This document shows positions 1 through 8,492 of a stretch of 64,000 bases of DNA, piece by piece; positions within the stretch are counted from its first letter, which is position 1, and each line of letters opens with the position of its first letter. The position numbers and the translations under genes are program-made. The DNA is taken from NCBI GenBank assembly GCA_965204245.1, contig CBDBED010000001.1, forward strand, positions 186,001 to 250,000. Direction: 5' to 3'. The notes under the pieces are model-generated. The model was not told the DNA's origin. It saw nothing but the letters and a program-made list of their open reading frames with translations, and did not search any database. The DNA is from JAAXIE01 sp965204245. GTDB lineage: Bacteria; Chloroflexota; Dehalococcoidia; Lucifugimonadales; JAAXIE01.

Positions 1-72
1 TGATATTGGACTAGCCAACCGATAAGGATGACAGGCCAGACATAGGACTAGGGGCTAAGTCCTTCGAATTCG

Positions 73-125
73 GGAGCGGGTTGCACGTCCGACCTTGGCG
101 GTCGGATGTGCAGTCCGCTCCTTTT
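73..125 (+). terminator. Long stem-loop, probable rho-independent terminator
   Basis: Bases 73-94 and 100-121 are near-perfect reverse complements (22 bp with about three mismatches or G-T pairs) around the loop ttggc. The stem is followed by tttt at 122-125. That is the layout of an intrinsic terminator, presumably for a plus-strand gene left of the window. No gene is visible in bases 1-180. Confidence 0.6.
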
Positions 126-222
126 GCTTCGGGGCGATGGTAGTTGACGCGGTGGCTACTGAATTGCGGCTTTCGGCGCAATGACGGGAGGGGGCGCTGG
201 TGCGAGGTCGCTTGGGTTGAGG

Positions 223-958
223 GTGTGGGTTACGTGGGTTCCCGCCTGCGCGGGAATGACGGGGGGTGGGGGTCGTGGTCGGTGTCGTGAAGGTGTCATT
301 TGGGTTGTGGGTCCGGGGTACGTGGGTTCCCGCCTGCGCGGGAATGACGGGGGGTGGGCGCGGAATGACGGGTGTCGGTTGGGGTTTCAGATGGGAGGGT
401 GGCTTGGGGTGCGAGTCCGGGTTACGTGGGTTCCCGCCTGCGCGGGAACGACGGGGGGTGGGGGTCGTGGTCGGTGTCGTGAAGGTGTCGTTTGGGTTGT
501 GGGTCCGGGGTACGTGGGTTCCCGCCTGCGCGGGAATGACGGGGGGGCGCGGAACGACGGGTGTCGGTTGGGGTTTCAGATGGGAGGGTGGCTTGGGGTG
601 CGAGTCCGGGTTACGTGGGTTCCCGCCTGCGCGGGAATGACGGGGGGTGGGGCGCGGGAATGACGGGGGGTGGGCGCGGAACGACGGGTGTCGGTTGGGG
701 TTTCAGATGGGAGGGTGGCTTGGGGTGCGAGTCCGGGTTACGTGGGTTCCCGCCTGCGCGGGAATGACGGGGGGCGCGGGAATGACGGGGGGCGCGGGAA
801 TGACGGGGGGTGGGCGCGGAACGACGGGTGTCGGTTGGGGTTTCAGATGGGAGGGTGGCTTGGGGTGCGAGTCCGGGTTACGTGGGTTCCCGCCTGCGCG
901 GGAATGACGGGGGGTGGGAGCGGGAATGACGGGGGTGGGAGCGGGAATGACGGAATGG
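223..958. repeat. Array of palindromic GC-rich repeats (REP-like)
   Basis: The core cccgcctgcgcggg, inside tacgtgggttcccgcctgcgcggg and followed by aatgacgggg, occurs seven times, starting near 231, 319, 423, 511, 612, 739 and 879. A longer module of about 50 bases starting gtgtcggttggggtttcag precedes four of the cores (near 371, 561, 688 and 828). The short tail ggaatgacgggg is repeated on its own between modules. The core is self-complementary and would fold as a hairpin. Open frames run through the block in several phases but are repetitive Gly/Arg/Val strings without ribosome sites, so I do not call them genes. Confidence 0.85.
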
Positions 959-963
959 ACACT

Positions 964-1212
964 TCACAGGTGGGGAGTCTGCCCTATGGGGCCGATATTA
1001 CAGATGAGAAGGTCTTTACCCTCAAGGTATATTATCCAGTGGGTATCGCCTCGATAGATTCTCCCCACTAGCGGGGGTATATCGTAGGGGCGTACATCAA
1101 TTCCGTTGGGGTGACCGGCTAGCCAGACGGCCTCCTCGACCAGCCTCTGACGTGCAGGATTGGACTGTGCATCCAGAAAGGTCCTGGCGTTGGGAGCAAA
1201 CCGTACTCCCAT
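964..1212 (-). CDS. Putative RelE/ParE-like toxin of a small TA pair
   Basis: This 82-residue protein has two predicted N-terminal helices (about 8-35) followed by short strands (IYRGDTHWIIYLEGKDLLICNIG). That is the order seen in RelE/ParE-superfamily toxins, which usually cleave mRNA on the ribosome or poison gyrase. Its start codon lies one base after the stop of the upstream partner (1214-1489), the tight antitoxin-first arrangement of type II modules. No catalytic residue can be assigned with confidence. The assignment rests on size, fold pattern and gene arrangement. A small hypothetical protein of another fold is possible. Confidence 0.45.
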   Translation of the reverse strand: MGVRFAPNARTFLDAQSNPARQRLVEEAVWLAGHPNGIDVRPYDIPPLVGRIYRGDTHWIIYLEGKDLLICNIGPIGQTPHL

Positions 1213-1213
1213 G

Positions 1214-1489
1214 CTACTTAGCGGTCACCTCACCAACGACTTCTTCCAGCGAAGCTACACCTTGGTCAGCGCATTCGCGCCAAAAGGCAGCGGCCTCCTC
1301 GGGAGTAGCACCATTAGTTTCCGCACCAGACATGGCCTGTGCCTGAGCTTCCAGCTCCCTGAAACGGGTTACTTGACCTGATCCATCATCTGCATCATCC
1401 CAAGCCCTTTCTTGGTCAATGGGTGCGTGCCCATTGCGTGATGGAGCAGGCTGCGTTCCTAATCGCGGTCTACCGGTCTCCTTCTTCAT
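1214..1489 (-). CDS. Putative antitoxin partner of the RelE/ParE-like protein
   Basis: A 91-residue hydrophilic, acidic protein. I place the start at 1489 because ggaggt lies at 1499-1504 on the coding strand, nine bases ahead; a further ATG at 1522 lacks such a site. The N-terminus is basic and Pro/Arg-rich (MKKETGRPRLG) and may bind DNA. The C-terminal half (about 45-90, with ATPEEAAAFWREC) looks helical and could wrap the toxin. I recognise no family. The antitoxin call follows from the one-base spacing to the downstream toxin-like gene. Confidence 0.4.
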   Translation of the reverse strand: MKKETGRPRLGTQPAPSRNGHAPIDQERAWDDADDGSGQVTRFRELEAQAQAMSGAETNGATPEEAAAFWRECADQGVASLEEVVGEVTAK

Positions 1490-1866
1490 GAAAGGGCGAC
1501 CTCCAATATCAAAATCAAACATGCGAGTGAATCAACGTGGTCGAGTGGCCAGCCTCAAGGGGTTTAGACGATTCCTAGTAACAAGCGGACGAAGCAATCG
1601 GAGGAATGGCGGGATAGCAAGCGTTGGAAGGACGGGCTTTTGTCATCACATTACTCCTACAAGGGGCACAATCCATGATAACAGAAAAACTGGAAGATGA
1701 GCCGGGTGGCGTCGCATTGTCACCACTGCGCAGGAATATTGTCAATTCCTTTATCGAGTCGTTACCGCGGTGTCAACGGCACTCAGACGACCGGAGGGTG
1801 GGGGCGATTTACTAGTGGAGCGGGGGCGGGTACTCTGTGGGGGAGTTTTTGGAGGAGGTACTGGTT
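1490..1866. other. Intergenic region without a recognised element
   Basis: This 377-base stretch lies between a minus-strand pair and a plus-strand gene, so it should hold two divergent promoters. I see no clear repeat, hairpin or convincing small gene in it. The only clear signal is the ribosome site ggaggaggt at 1851-1859 for the next gene. Confidence 0.5.
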
Positions 1867-2289
1867 ATGGCGGATCGACCTTTTATTACGATGGCGCAGG
1901 CGCAGGCGGCTATGAATGCGATGATCGCGAAGGCGAATGAGACGCCGGATGCGCCGGTGGCTATGTGCATACTGGATGATTCGGGGAATCTGGTGGCCTA
2001 TGCGCATATGGACAACCTGCGGCTGTTCAGCAAGAGGCATGCGTTCCGGAAGGCCTATACGTCGGCTATCAGCGGGCAGAACTCGGTGACATACGGAGAG
2101 GGGACGCGGTCTCGCGGGTCGTCGGTGCCGGAGATGAGCGGTGACCCGAACTTCACGCCGGGGCAGGGCGGGCTGGCCGTGCGCTCCCGGGGGATATTGA
2201 TTGGGGGCATTGGCGTGGGCGGTTATCCGAGCGGGGTTACGGACGAGGAGCTGGCGCGGGTTGGGCTGGAGGCTATGGGTCTGGAGTAG
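1867..2289 (+). CDS. GlcG/HbpS-family (DUF336) protein
   Basis: A 140-residue protein of the GlcG/HbpS family: alpha-beta proteins that bind small ligands, including haem in HbpS, and often accompany glycolate, propanediol or aromatic catabolism genes. Family marks are an N-terminal helix rich in Ala/Met (MAQAQAAMNAMIAKANE), PVAMCILDDSGNLVAYAHMDN (split near residues 30-50), KRHAFRKAYTSAI, and the glycine-rich end GGLAVRSRGILIGGIGVGG. The start at 1867 is set by ggaggaggt at 1851-1859; a longer frame starting at 1837 has no such site. The gene stands alone, so its ligand is unknown. Confidence 0.85.
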   Translation: MADRPFITMAQAQAAMNAMIAKANETPDAPVAMCILDDSGNLVAYAHMDNLRLFSKRHAFRKAYTSAISGQNSVTYGEGTRSRGSSVPEMSGDPNFTPGQGGLAVRSRGILIGGIGVGGYPSGVTDEELARVGLEAMGLE

Positions 2290-2318
2290 CGTCAGGCGGG
2301 TAGTCGACGCTGGGATGC

Positions 2319-2390
2319 TTTTGCGCGGCCGCCTAATTTTGCGCGGCCACTCAATTTTGGGCGGCCCCTAACTTTTACGCAGTCCTCTAG
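2319..2390. repeat. 18-bp tandem repeat, four degenerate units
   Basis: Four consecutive 18-base units begin with tttt at 2319, 2337, 2355 and 2373. The first two are ttttgcgcggccgcctaa and ttttgcgcggccactcaa; the other two have drifted. The repeat sits between the GlcG-like gene and the amidase. A function is not evident. Confidence 0.75.
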
Positions 2391-2445
2391 GGGGGAATGG
2401 ATGAGGTGAAAGGGCGTGTGCTTTGGCTGCGCTCTTTCACCTCAT

Positions 2446-2505
2446 GGACGCTGGATACCGGATGGACTCTGGATGCCGGGCGCCGGTATGACGGAAGTCA
2501 CCAAG
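2446..2505. repeat. Degenerate palindromic repeat copy (REP-like)
   Basis: The stretch ctggatgccgggcgccggtatgacgg near 2469-2494 carries a GC-rich inverted repeat followed by atgacgg, the same design as the array at 223-958, with a partial copy (ctggataccgg) just before it. It lies immediately upstream of the amidase ribosome site. Confidence 0.5.
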
Positions 2506-2529
2506 GGCAAGAAACACAGGAGGCGAGGG

Positions 2530-3936
2530 ATGGCCGAGGACATTCATTACAGGCCGGCATATGAACTGGCGGAGTTGATTCGCACTAGGGCGCTCTCGCC
2601 GGTGGAGGTGGTGCAGGCGCACTTGTACCGCATCGAAGAGGTGAACCCGCGGTTGAACGCCATCGTCATCTTTCCGCAGGAGGACCCGCTGGCCTTGGCG
2701 CGGGAGGCCGAGGCGGCGGTGATGCGGGGAGATGAACTGGGGCCGCTGCACGGGGTGCCCTTCACGCTGAAGGACTGCATCGAGACGGCAGGAGTGCGGA
2801 TGACGCTGGGGTCGCGGACGATGGAAGACAACGTGTCGGAGCAGGACGCGCTGGTGTATACGCGGCTGAAGCAGGCGGGGGGAATCCTGCTGGGGAAGAC
2901 CAACATGCCGGAGTTCGCGCTGTGGTGGGAAACGGGGAATCTGGTGTTCGGGCTGACGCGGAACCCTTGGAACCCGGAGCACACGGCGGGCGGTTCGAGT
3001 GGCGGGGAAGCGTCGGCGGTGGCGTCGGGGATGTCGCCTCTGGGGCTGGGGACGGACTTGGGCGGGTCGATACGGGAACCCTCGTCGTTCTGCGGACTGG
3101 TGGGGCTGAAACCGACGATCGGGCGGGTGCCGTATACGGGGATACAGCCGCAGGTGATATTCAGGGCGATACATGTGGGACCGATGACGCGGACGGTGCG
3201 GGACAACGCTCTGGCGATGTCGGTGCTGGCGGGACCGGACGGGGTTGATCCGTATGCAATTGATGCTCCGGTGCAGGACTACATGGCGTTGGACGGGCCG
3301 GTGTCGGATTTGCGGGTGGGGTTCAGTCCCACGGCGGGGATTGCGGTGGAGCCGGAGGTGCAGGCTGCAATCAATGCGGCGGCCGAGGCGTTGGCGGGAC
3401 TGGGGGCACAGGTGGAGGCGGTGGAGATACCGGGGTTGAGGGAGAAGGACTCGGGGGTGATATCGGCGGTGATGTACAACGCCGAGGCGGGGTTCTATGC
3501 GGGGCCGACGATTGCGGGCAAGGAGAACCTGCTGACGGAGATATTCCGGCAGAGGTTCCTGGAGACGCCTGCGAGGCCGCTGGCGGAGTATCTGGATGCG
3601 ATGACGCAGTGGGAGATGCTGAAGAAGGAGGTGCGGGAGTATTTCTCGCAGTATGACTTGTTCCTTGCGCCGACGACGCCGATGCCATCGTTCCCGCACG
3701 GTCAGACGGAGTTCAATATAGCGGGTGAGGCGCTGAACGGACGGCATGCGTTGCGTGGGACGGTGCCTTGGGACCTGACGGGATCGCCGGCGATCTCGGT
3801 ACCGTTCGGGTTCACGGGGGACGGGCTGCCGCTGGCGGTGCAGTTGATTGGGCGCCACTATGACGAGGCGACGCTGCTGCGGGCGGCGCATGCGCTGGAG
3901 GGTTGTGCGGGGGAGAGGCGGAACCCGGAGTTGTAG
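2530..3936 (+). CDS. Amidase-signature family hydrolase
   Basis: A 468-residue enzyme of the amidase signature family, which hydrolyses amide bonds through a Lys/cis-Ser/Ser triad. The triad is visible: Lys81 (TLKDC), Ser156 in GGSSGGE and the nucleophile Ser180 in DLGGSIR. The Gly/Ser-rich signature runs from about 150 to 196 and ends in GLVGLKPT. Length fits single-domain amidases and GatA. No gatB or gatC is present, so a catabolic amidase is more likely than tRNA amidotransferase. The start is set by aggaggcg at 2518-2525; a frame open from 2416 runs through repeat DNA. The natural substrate cannot be read from the sequence. Confidence 0.9.
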   Translation: MAEDIHYRPAYELAELIRTRALSPVEVVQAHLYRIEEVNPRLNAIVIFPQEDPLALAREAEAAVMRGDELGPLHGVPFTLKDCIETAGVRMTLGSRTMEDNVSEQDALVYTRLKQAGGILLGKTNMPEFALWWETGNLVFGLTRNPWNPEHTAGGSSGGEASAVASGMSPLGLGTDLGGSIREPSSFCGLVGLKPTIGRVPYTGIQPQVIFRAIHVGPMTRTVRDNALAMSVLAGPDGVDPYAIDAPVQDYMALDGPVSDLRVGFSPTAGIAVEPEVQAAINAAAEALAGLGAQVEAVEIPGLREKDSGVISAVMYNAEAGFYAGPTIAGKENLLTEIFRQRFLETPARPLAEYLDAMTQWEMLKKEVREYFSQYDLFLAPTTPMPSFPHGQTEFNIAGEALNGRHALRGTVPWDLTGSPAISVPFGFTGDGLPLAVQLIGRHYDEATLLRAAHALEGCAGERRNPEL

Positions 3937-3965
3937 GGGACGCTGGCGGCTTGCCGGGAGTGGGT

Positions 3966-4328
3966 ATGAGTGCGTTTGAGGTGGGCGTACGGGTTGGGCA
4001 CATGGTGTATGGGGACATGGTTGGTGTTACCGCGTTGGTGGATACTGGGGCTACTCACACGGTGTTGCCTTCTTCCTTCCTGGAGACACTAGGCGCAGAG
4101 CCTGATATGCAGGTTCAAGTGGCGTACGCAGACGGCGAGGTACGAGAGGCGGGCTCGGGGGAAGTGCGGATTGCCTACAACGGCATAGAGCGGGTCTGCC
4201 CTGTGATATTCGGGGAGGAGGACAGCTATCTGGTGGGGAAAATCACGCTGAAAATCCTGAATCTCGTAGTGGACCCGGTGAATGAAGAGTTGGTGGCGGC
4301 GCCGCCGATTCGGGGTAGGCCCTTTTAG
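3966..4328 (+). CDS. Retropepsin-like aspartic protease, copy 1
   Basis: A 120-residue protein with the DTG catalytic triplet at 26-28 (ALVDTGATHTVLP) and a retropepsin-like layout: a strand before DTG, the ADG turn near 67-69, and a final hydrophobic stretch leading to NLVVDP near 104. Single-lobed proteins of this kind (clan AA) must dimerise to form an active site. There is no signal peptide, so it should act in the cytoplasm. It begins 27 bases after the amidase stop, in the same direction. Four relatives lie at 16189, 16603, 17095 and 30309. The substrate is unknown. Confidence 0.8.
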   Translation: MSAFEVGVRVGHMVYGDMVGVTALVDTGATHTVLPSSFLETLGAEPDMQVQVAYADGEVREAGSGEVRIAYNGIERVCPVIFGEEDSYLVGKITLKILNLVVDPVNEELVAAPPIRGRPF

Positions 4329-4390
4329 CAGGAGACCGAGCCTTCTGAGGGGATAGCGCGTTGTGCCGTAGCTTCGCCAGAGAGGGGAGG

Positions 4391-4987
4391 TCAGGGTGGG
4401 CTGCGACGGGGGATGAGGGCGGCTGTGAGGGCGGCTACGGCGGAACCGGCTAGGCCGAGGGCCATGTCGCCGAGGGTGTCGGAGTAGGCTGTGGCGAGTT
4501 CGTCGGAGTGGCGGATGAAGGCGAAGTATTCGGCGACTTCCCAGAGGATGGCTGCGGTGGCGCCGAAACCCACGACGTAGGCCATGGTTTCCCAGCGGCC
4601 GATGTGGTTTCGCCAAGCGAGGGCACCAGCGGCGCCGGAGACGAGCATCCAGTTGACGAAGTGGTTGGCGTCGTCCCACCAGTCGATGGTGTCGTAGAGG
4701 TCGAGGGCGTTGCCTGCGGTGTCGATGAGGAAGGGGAGGGTGAGGAGGAGGTCGACGGGGTAGGGATAGGCGGATTTTCGTCCGAGGGCGGTCCAGGCTA
4801 CGGGGACTATCAAGGCGGCGATGGGGTAGGTGATCAAGCGCCAGAGGTAGCCCTTGCCTTCGAATTGCTGGAGACCTGAGAAGGCACCGAATACGAGGAG
4901 GGCGATCAGGGCGACCTTCAGGGCCAGATTAAGCCAGAACACCAGTGAGGGGCTTCGCATACTTGAAAGTTGCCGGAAGCCCCTCAT
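4391..4987 (-). CDS. DUF2238/YjdF-like integral membrane protein
   Basis: A 198-residue membrane protein with about six hydrophobic segments (roughly 14-36, 50-68, 80-98, 107-125, 132-155, 170-190). Conserved polar residues stand inside or next to the membrane: WWDDANHFVNW, WEVAEYF and DTLGDMALG, the pattern I associate with the DUF2238 (YjdF) family, whose function is not established. An alternative start at 4960 (MRSPSLVF) would put the first segment closer to the N-terminus; neither has a clear ribosome site. It stands alone between divergent and convergent neighbours. Confidence 0.7.
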   Translation of the reverse strand: MRGFRQLSSMRSPSLVFWLNLALKVALIALLVFGAFSGLQQFEGKGYLWRLITYPIAALIVPVAWTALGRKSAYPYPVDLLLTLPFLIDTAGNALDLYDTIDWWDDANHFVNWMLVSGAAGALAWRNHIGRWETMAYVVGFGATAAILWEVAEYFAFIRHSDELATAYSDTLGDMALGLAGSAVAALTAALIPRRSPP

Positions 4988-5026
4988 TGTGTTTCGTTGT
5001 GCGGTCGCAGATGGATGAGCAGCGGG

Positions 5027-5395
5027 CTAGCGGACGGTGAGGAGTTCAAGGCTGTGGCCGTTGGGGTCTTTGAAGTAGAAGCCCCGGCCGCCGCGGCGGG
5101 TGTTGATCTCCATGTTGTCCTGGGCGCGGGGATCGCTGCCGTAGGCGAGGCCCTCGGACTTGATGCGCTCGAAGATGGCGTCGAAGTCGTCGTCGGTGAC
5201 GTGGAAGGCGTAGTGGTGGTGCTCGAAACCCTCACGGTTGTCGAAATCGAGGGTGAGGGTGTCGTTGAGCTTGACGGGGGCGAAGTGTCCGTGGACGCCT
5301 TCGTAGTTGAGGCCCATGATGCGGGCGAAGAAGCGGGCGGACTCTTCCTTGTCGTGGGCGGGGACGATGGTGTGGTCCAGATTGATGATGGCCAT
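5027..5395 (-). CDS. VOC-family (glyoxalase/dioxygenase fold) protein
   Basis: A 122-residue vicinal-oxygen-chelate protein built of two beta-alpha-beta-beta-beta modules (about 1-60 and 62-122). Signature pieces are INLDHTIVPAHDKEESARFF, LDFDN, HHHYAFHV and GRGFYFKDPNGHSLELL. Likely metal ligands are His8, a His in the HHHYAFH strand and Glu117. Members include glyoxalases, ring-cleavage dioxygenases and resistance proteins, so the reaction is open. The start at 5395 is supported by ggagg just ahead on the coding strand. The frame stays open far upstream, but that part is antisense to the next gene. Confidence 0.85.
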   Translation of the reverse strand: MAIINLDHTIVPAHDKEESARFFARIMGLNYEGVHGHFAPVKLNDTLTLDFDNREGFEHHHYAFHVTDDDFDAIFERIKSEGLAYGSDPRAQDNMEINTRRGGRGFYFKDPNGHSLELLTVR

Positions 5396-5554
5396 TGAAT
5401 CGCCTCCTTTGGAGCTTGGTGGTCTACTTGTTTTGGACAGGATAACACGCCGGAGGCATGGCGAGGGCATGACTGCCTCCAATGGCCACTTCATTTTGAT
5501 TTCTGCTTGTGCTGCCGCTTGGGCTGGGTTATGTTTGTAGCCAAGGAGGGGCGT

Positions 5555-6478
5555 ATGCGGATTGCCGTCTTGGGGGCGGGGGCGGTGGGCGGATATTTTG
5601 GGGCGGTGCTGGCGCGGGCTGGGAACCCGGTGGTGATGATTGCCCGGGGCGAGAATCTGGCCGCGATGCGGCAGCACGGGCTGCGGGTACAGAGCCACTG
5701 GGGGAAGTTCGAGGCGCCGGTGATGGCGACGGACGACCCGAGGGCTGTGGGCGAGGTGGATTTGGTGCTGTATTGCGTGAAGACGTACCAGAACGGGGAT
5801 GCGCTGCCGTTGCTGCGCCCGATGGTGGGATACGATACGCTGGTAATTACGGTGCAGAACGGGGTGGACAGCTACGCCGAGGTGGCGAGGGCACTGGAGC
5901 GGGACAACGTGCTGCCGGGGGCGGTGTATATCGAGGCGGAGCGGACGGGGCCGGGGGAGTTCAAGCAGTCGGGTGGCGTGGTGCGGTTCGTGTTCGGGGA
6001 ACAGTCGGGGCCGTCGACTCCGCGGTGCCTGCCGGTGACGGAGGCGTTTCTGGAGGCGGGGGTTGAGGTGCTGACCTCGCAGGATATGCCGAAGGAGTTG
6101 TGGAGCAAGTCTTTGTTCATCACGGTGCTGGCGGGTGTGACCTGCGCAGGGCGTACGGGACTGGCTACCGTGATGGGTTCTGAGGCGGGACGGGAGACGC
6201 TGATGGCGGCGTTGAAGGAAGTGGAGGCGGTGGCGCGGGCGAAGGGTGTGAATCTGGATGCGGACATCGTGCCCAAGACTTGGGATTACATGGTGGGTTG
6301 GGCCAAGGATTTGAAGGCTTCGATGCAAATCGATATGGAGGCGGGACGACCGTTGGAGTTGGATGCGTTCACGGGTGCTGTGGTGAGGCTGGGCAGGGAG
6401 ACGGGGGTGCCGACGCCGGTGAACGATACGTTGTATGCCGTGCTGGAGCCGTACAAGCACGGGCCGGTCGATCTCTAG
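5555..6478 (+). CDS. 2-dehydropantoate 2-reductase (ApbA/PanE) family
   Basis: A 307-residue NADPH-dependent reductase of the ketopantoate reductase family. The Rossmann motif GAGAVGG is at 7-13, the substrate-side pieces are CVKTYQ at 74-79 and QNG at 101-103, and the catalytic Lys of ELWSK is at 185. The start is fixed by aaggaggg at 5543-5550. A pan operon lies at 30.7-34.3 kb and has its own candidate reductase (DUF2520). This gene could therefore supply ketopantoate reductase, or be one of the many family members that reduce other 2-oxo acids during catabolism. Confidence 0.85.
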   Translation: MRIAVLGAGAVGGYFGAVLARAGNPVVMIARGENLAAMRQHGLRVQSHWGKFEAPVMATDDPRAVGEVDLVLYCVKTYQNGDALPLLRPMVGYDTLVITVQNGVDSYAEVARALERDNVLPGAVYIEAERTGPGEFKQSGGVVRFVFGEQSGPSTPRCLPVTEAFLEAGVEVLTSQDMPKELWSKSLFITVLAGVTCAGRTGLATVMGSEAGRETLMAALKEVEAVARAKGVNLDADIVPKTWDYMVGWAKDLKASMQIDMEAGRPLELDAFTGAVVRLGRETGVPTPVNDTLYAVLEPYKHGPVDL

Positions 6479-6503
6479 GGAGACGGGCTTTCCGGCTTGC
6501 GGC

Positions 6504-7133
6504 ATGACAACGGAAGTTGCGAAGGTCAGTGAGGGCATCGAGAGACAGTATGTGGATGATGCGCTGCGCCTGCTATACGATGTTTTTGCCAAGAAATTCC
6601 GGCTTGGCTTCAGGGATGGGGAGGACTTGGTCGCGCTGTTCCGTAATGCCGTGGACACCACCAGTTGTCTATCGGTAGCCAAGAACGGAGAATGCTTGGG
6701 CGTTCTGACCTACCAGACATCGGAGAAGGACTTCTATCATCTAAAGTTATCGACTCTTTTCACCAGATTCTCGCCGATACGGGCCATACGCATCCTGATA
6801 AACCTAGTGCTACTGGACGACCGGGCCAAGGGAGACGAATTCATCGTAGCATCTCTAGCTATCAAGCCATCGGGAAGGGGTTTGGGGCTGGGCACGGCTT
6901 TAATGCACGAAGCGGAGAACATTGCGAAAACCATGGGCAAAAGCACGATGACTCTGGCTGTGATCGGTGAGAATGAGGGTGCAATCCGTCTCTATGAGAG
7001 GCTGGGTTACAGGACTACGGGCCGCTTGGTCGGGGGCTTGACCCGCATTGCCGCCTCATCGAAAGAGGTACTGCGTATGGAGAAGCCTCTTACATCCAGT
7101 GGAGATGAGATCGCCGCGAGTGAGGCTGGCTAA
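6504..7133 (+). CDS. GNAT-family N-acetyltransferase
   Basis: A 209-residue protein with a C-terminal GNAT fold. The acetyl-CoA loop is LAIKPSGRGLGLGTALMHEAE (split here at about 110-130), followed by MTLAVIGENEGAIRLYERLGYR, the usual helix before the last strands. The N-terminal 90 residues are extended compared with minimal GNATs. I start at 6504 (MTTEVAKV); the frame upstream runs through a degenerate copy of the local palindromic repeat (gctttccggcttgcggcatgac). No ribosome site is obvious. Substrate unknown: small molecule, peptide or protein N-terminus are all possible. Confidence 0.8.
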   Translation: MTTEVAKVSEGIERQYVDDALRLLYDVFAKKFRLGFRDGEDLVALFRNAVDTTSCLSVAKNGECLGVLTYQTSEKDFYHLKLSTLFTRFSPIRAIRILINLVLLDDRAKGDEFIVASLAIKPSGRGLGLGTALMHEAENIAKTMGKSTMTLAVIGENEGAIRLYERLGYRTTGRLVGGLTRIAASSKEVLRMEKPLTSSGDEIAASEAG

Positions 7134-7139
7134 TCGGGT

Positions 7140-8492
7140 ATGAAGCGAACATTACTAGGGCATTCGGGAGTGGTGGCGGTTGCGGCCTTGCTGATGCTGA
7201 TTGGGTCGTTGGCATGCGCCACGCGGGGACCAGAGATGGCAGGGGAGGGGGCAGCTTCTGAAGGTGCCGAGGGAGCAACGCCAGTGGACCTAATCGCATA
7301 TACGGGGGCGGACGGCGGGCTGTTCACCATCAAGCCGGATGGAACAGGGTCCAGACGACTCGCTGGCAGCGGGGTGCAGGGAGCGGTGGGGCGGATCAGT
7401 GCCCAAGGCTTGGCCCCCAATGCTCTGTTCACTTGGCCGACTTGGTCGCGGGACGGGCGAAAGCTGGCTTTTTCGCGAGTCCTGCCCTCGGAGGATAGCG
7501 TGTCCACCTCTATACATGTGGTGGATGTGGAGACGGGCGACTCGACACTGGTACATGAGAACGAGCCGGGGTCGAGTCCCTTCATTGCACAGGATGCGTC
7601 ACATTATCTCTACTGGTCACCGGATAGCAGGCTGCTGACATTCATATCGTCCACTCGGTCCGGGCTCACTCTATTTTCATCTCCCGGAGATGGCGTAGAC
7701 GAGGCAACGCCCATCGCGACAATGGGCCCGATTTATTACAGCTGGGCGTCGGATAGCAGCGGGATTCTGATGCACCTGCGAGCGGGACTGGAGATTCTAG
7801 ATGCCCCTGGATTGCAGGGGGCAAGGCGCCTTGGAGAGTCGAGTTCCATATACCGGGTGCCGGCATTCTCACCGACGGGGCGAAAAGGTCTGTATGTGGA
7901 CCAGAACAATGGTGGGGACTCGCTTTTCCTGTTGGACTTGGGGCCTGCGGATGATGCTGGGACGCGCAAGGCGTTGTTGGATGTGGGACCGGGGGCTGCA
8001 TTTCTCTGGTCACCGGATGGAGGGAAGGTGGCGGTGGCTGACTCCACGAGCGACGCATTGCCGACCTACCAGAAGCTGAGGGTGGTGCAGGCGGATGGCA
8101 CGGGGGAGCGCACGCTGGTGGATGAGTCGTTTCTCGCATTCTTCTGGTCTCCCGATGGAGAGTGGCTGCTGTATGTGACTGTTGCCCCCAGCCAACGGGC
8201 CTTGGTCTGGAACGTAGTGCCAGCAGCGGGTGGCGAGGGTAAGGAGTTGTTGGAGTTCGGGCCGTCGTCGGAGCAGTTCACGATGATCAGCTTTTTCGAC
8301 CAGTATGCCTACTCGAACTCGCTATGGGCCCCGGATAGCAGCAGATTCGTGTTCACGGGAACGCTGAGCCATGGGGCGGGGCAGACGAACGGGGCAGGCC
8401 CCACGACGGACAAGATATACGCGGTGGACATCAACACAGGGGTGGCCCGGGAACTAGCCTCGGGCCGCATCGCATTCTGGTCGTGGAACTAG
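7140..8492 (+). CDS. Lipoprotein with TolB/WD40-like beta-propeller
   Basis: A 450-residue exported lipoprotein. The signal peptide has a basic start, a hydrophobic core (11-21) and the lipobox GSLAC with Cys26. The mature part carries recurrent propeller-blade motifs of the TolB/PD40 kind: WSRDGRKLAFSR, WSPDSRLLTF, FSPTGRKGLYV, WSPDGGKVAVAD, WSPDGEWLLYV and WAPDSSRFVFTG. Such propellers bind partners or substrates rather than catalyse. It starts six bases after the acetyltransferase stop and overlaps the next lipoprotein gene by 10 bases, so the two lipoproteins are probably co-translated. Confidence 0.85.
   Translation: MKRTLLGHSGVVAVAALLMLIGSLACATRGPEMAGEGAASEGAEGATPVDLIAYTGADGGLFTIKPDGTGSRRLAGSGVQGAVGRISAQGLAPNALFTWPTWSRDGRKLAFSRVLPSEDSVSTSIHVVDVETGDSTLVHENEPGSSPFIAQDASHYLYWSPDSRLLTFISSTRSGLTLFSSPGDGVDEATPIATMGPIYYSWASDSSGILMHLRAGLEILDAPGLQGARRLGESSSIYRVPAFSPTGRKGLYVDQNNGGDSLFLLDLGPADDAGTRKALLDVGPGAAFLWSPDGGKVAVADSTSDALPTYQKLRVVQADGTGERTLVDESFLAFFWSPDGEWLLYVTVAPSQRALVWNVVPAAGGEGKELLEFGPSSEQFTMISFFDQYAYSNSLWAPDSSRFVFTGTLSHGAGQTNGAGPTTDKIYAVDINTGVARELASGRIAFWSWN

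Noticed and set aside
223..958. CRISPR array at the window start
   Set aside because: Repeat copies are spaced irregularly (88-190 bases) and the intervening sequence is itself repeated, so there are no unique spacers.
181..1071. Several overlapping open frames (60-160 residues) through the repeat array
   Set aside because: They are repetitive, appear in multiple frames of the same repeats and lack ribosome sites and codon bias, so they are by-products of GC-rich repeat DNA.
2437..3891. 484-residue minus-strand frame over the amidase gene
   Set aside because: It is extremely Arg/Pro/His-rich and is the antisense of a well supported amidase gene; GC-rich coding DNA often leaves such open antisense frames.
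5396..6682. Long minus-strand frame joined upstream to the VOC gene
   Set aside because: The added part is Arg/His-rich antisense of the ketopantoate reductase gene; the VOC protein proper begins at 5395 with a good ribosome site.
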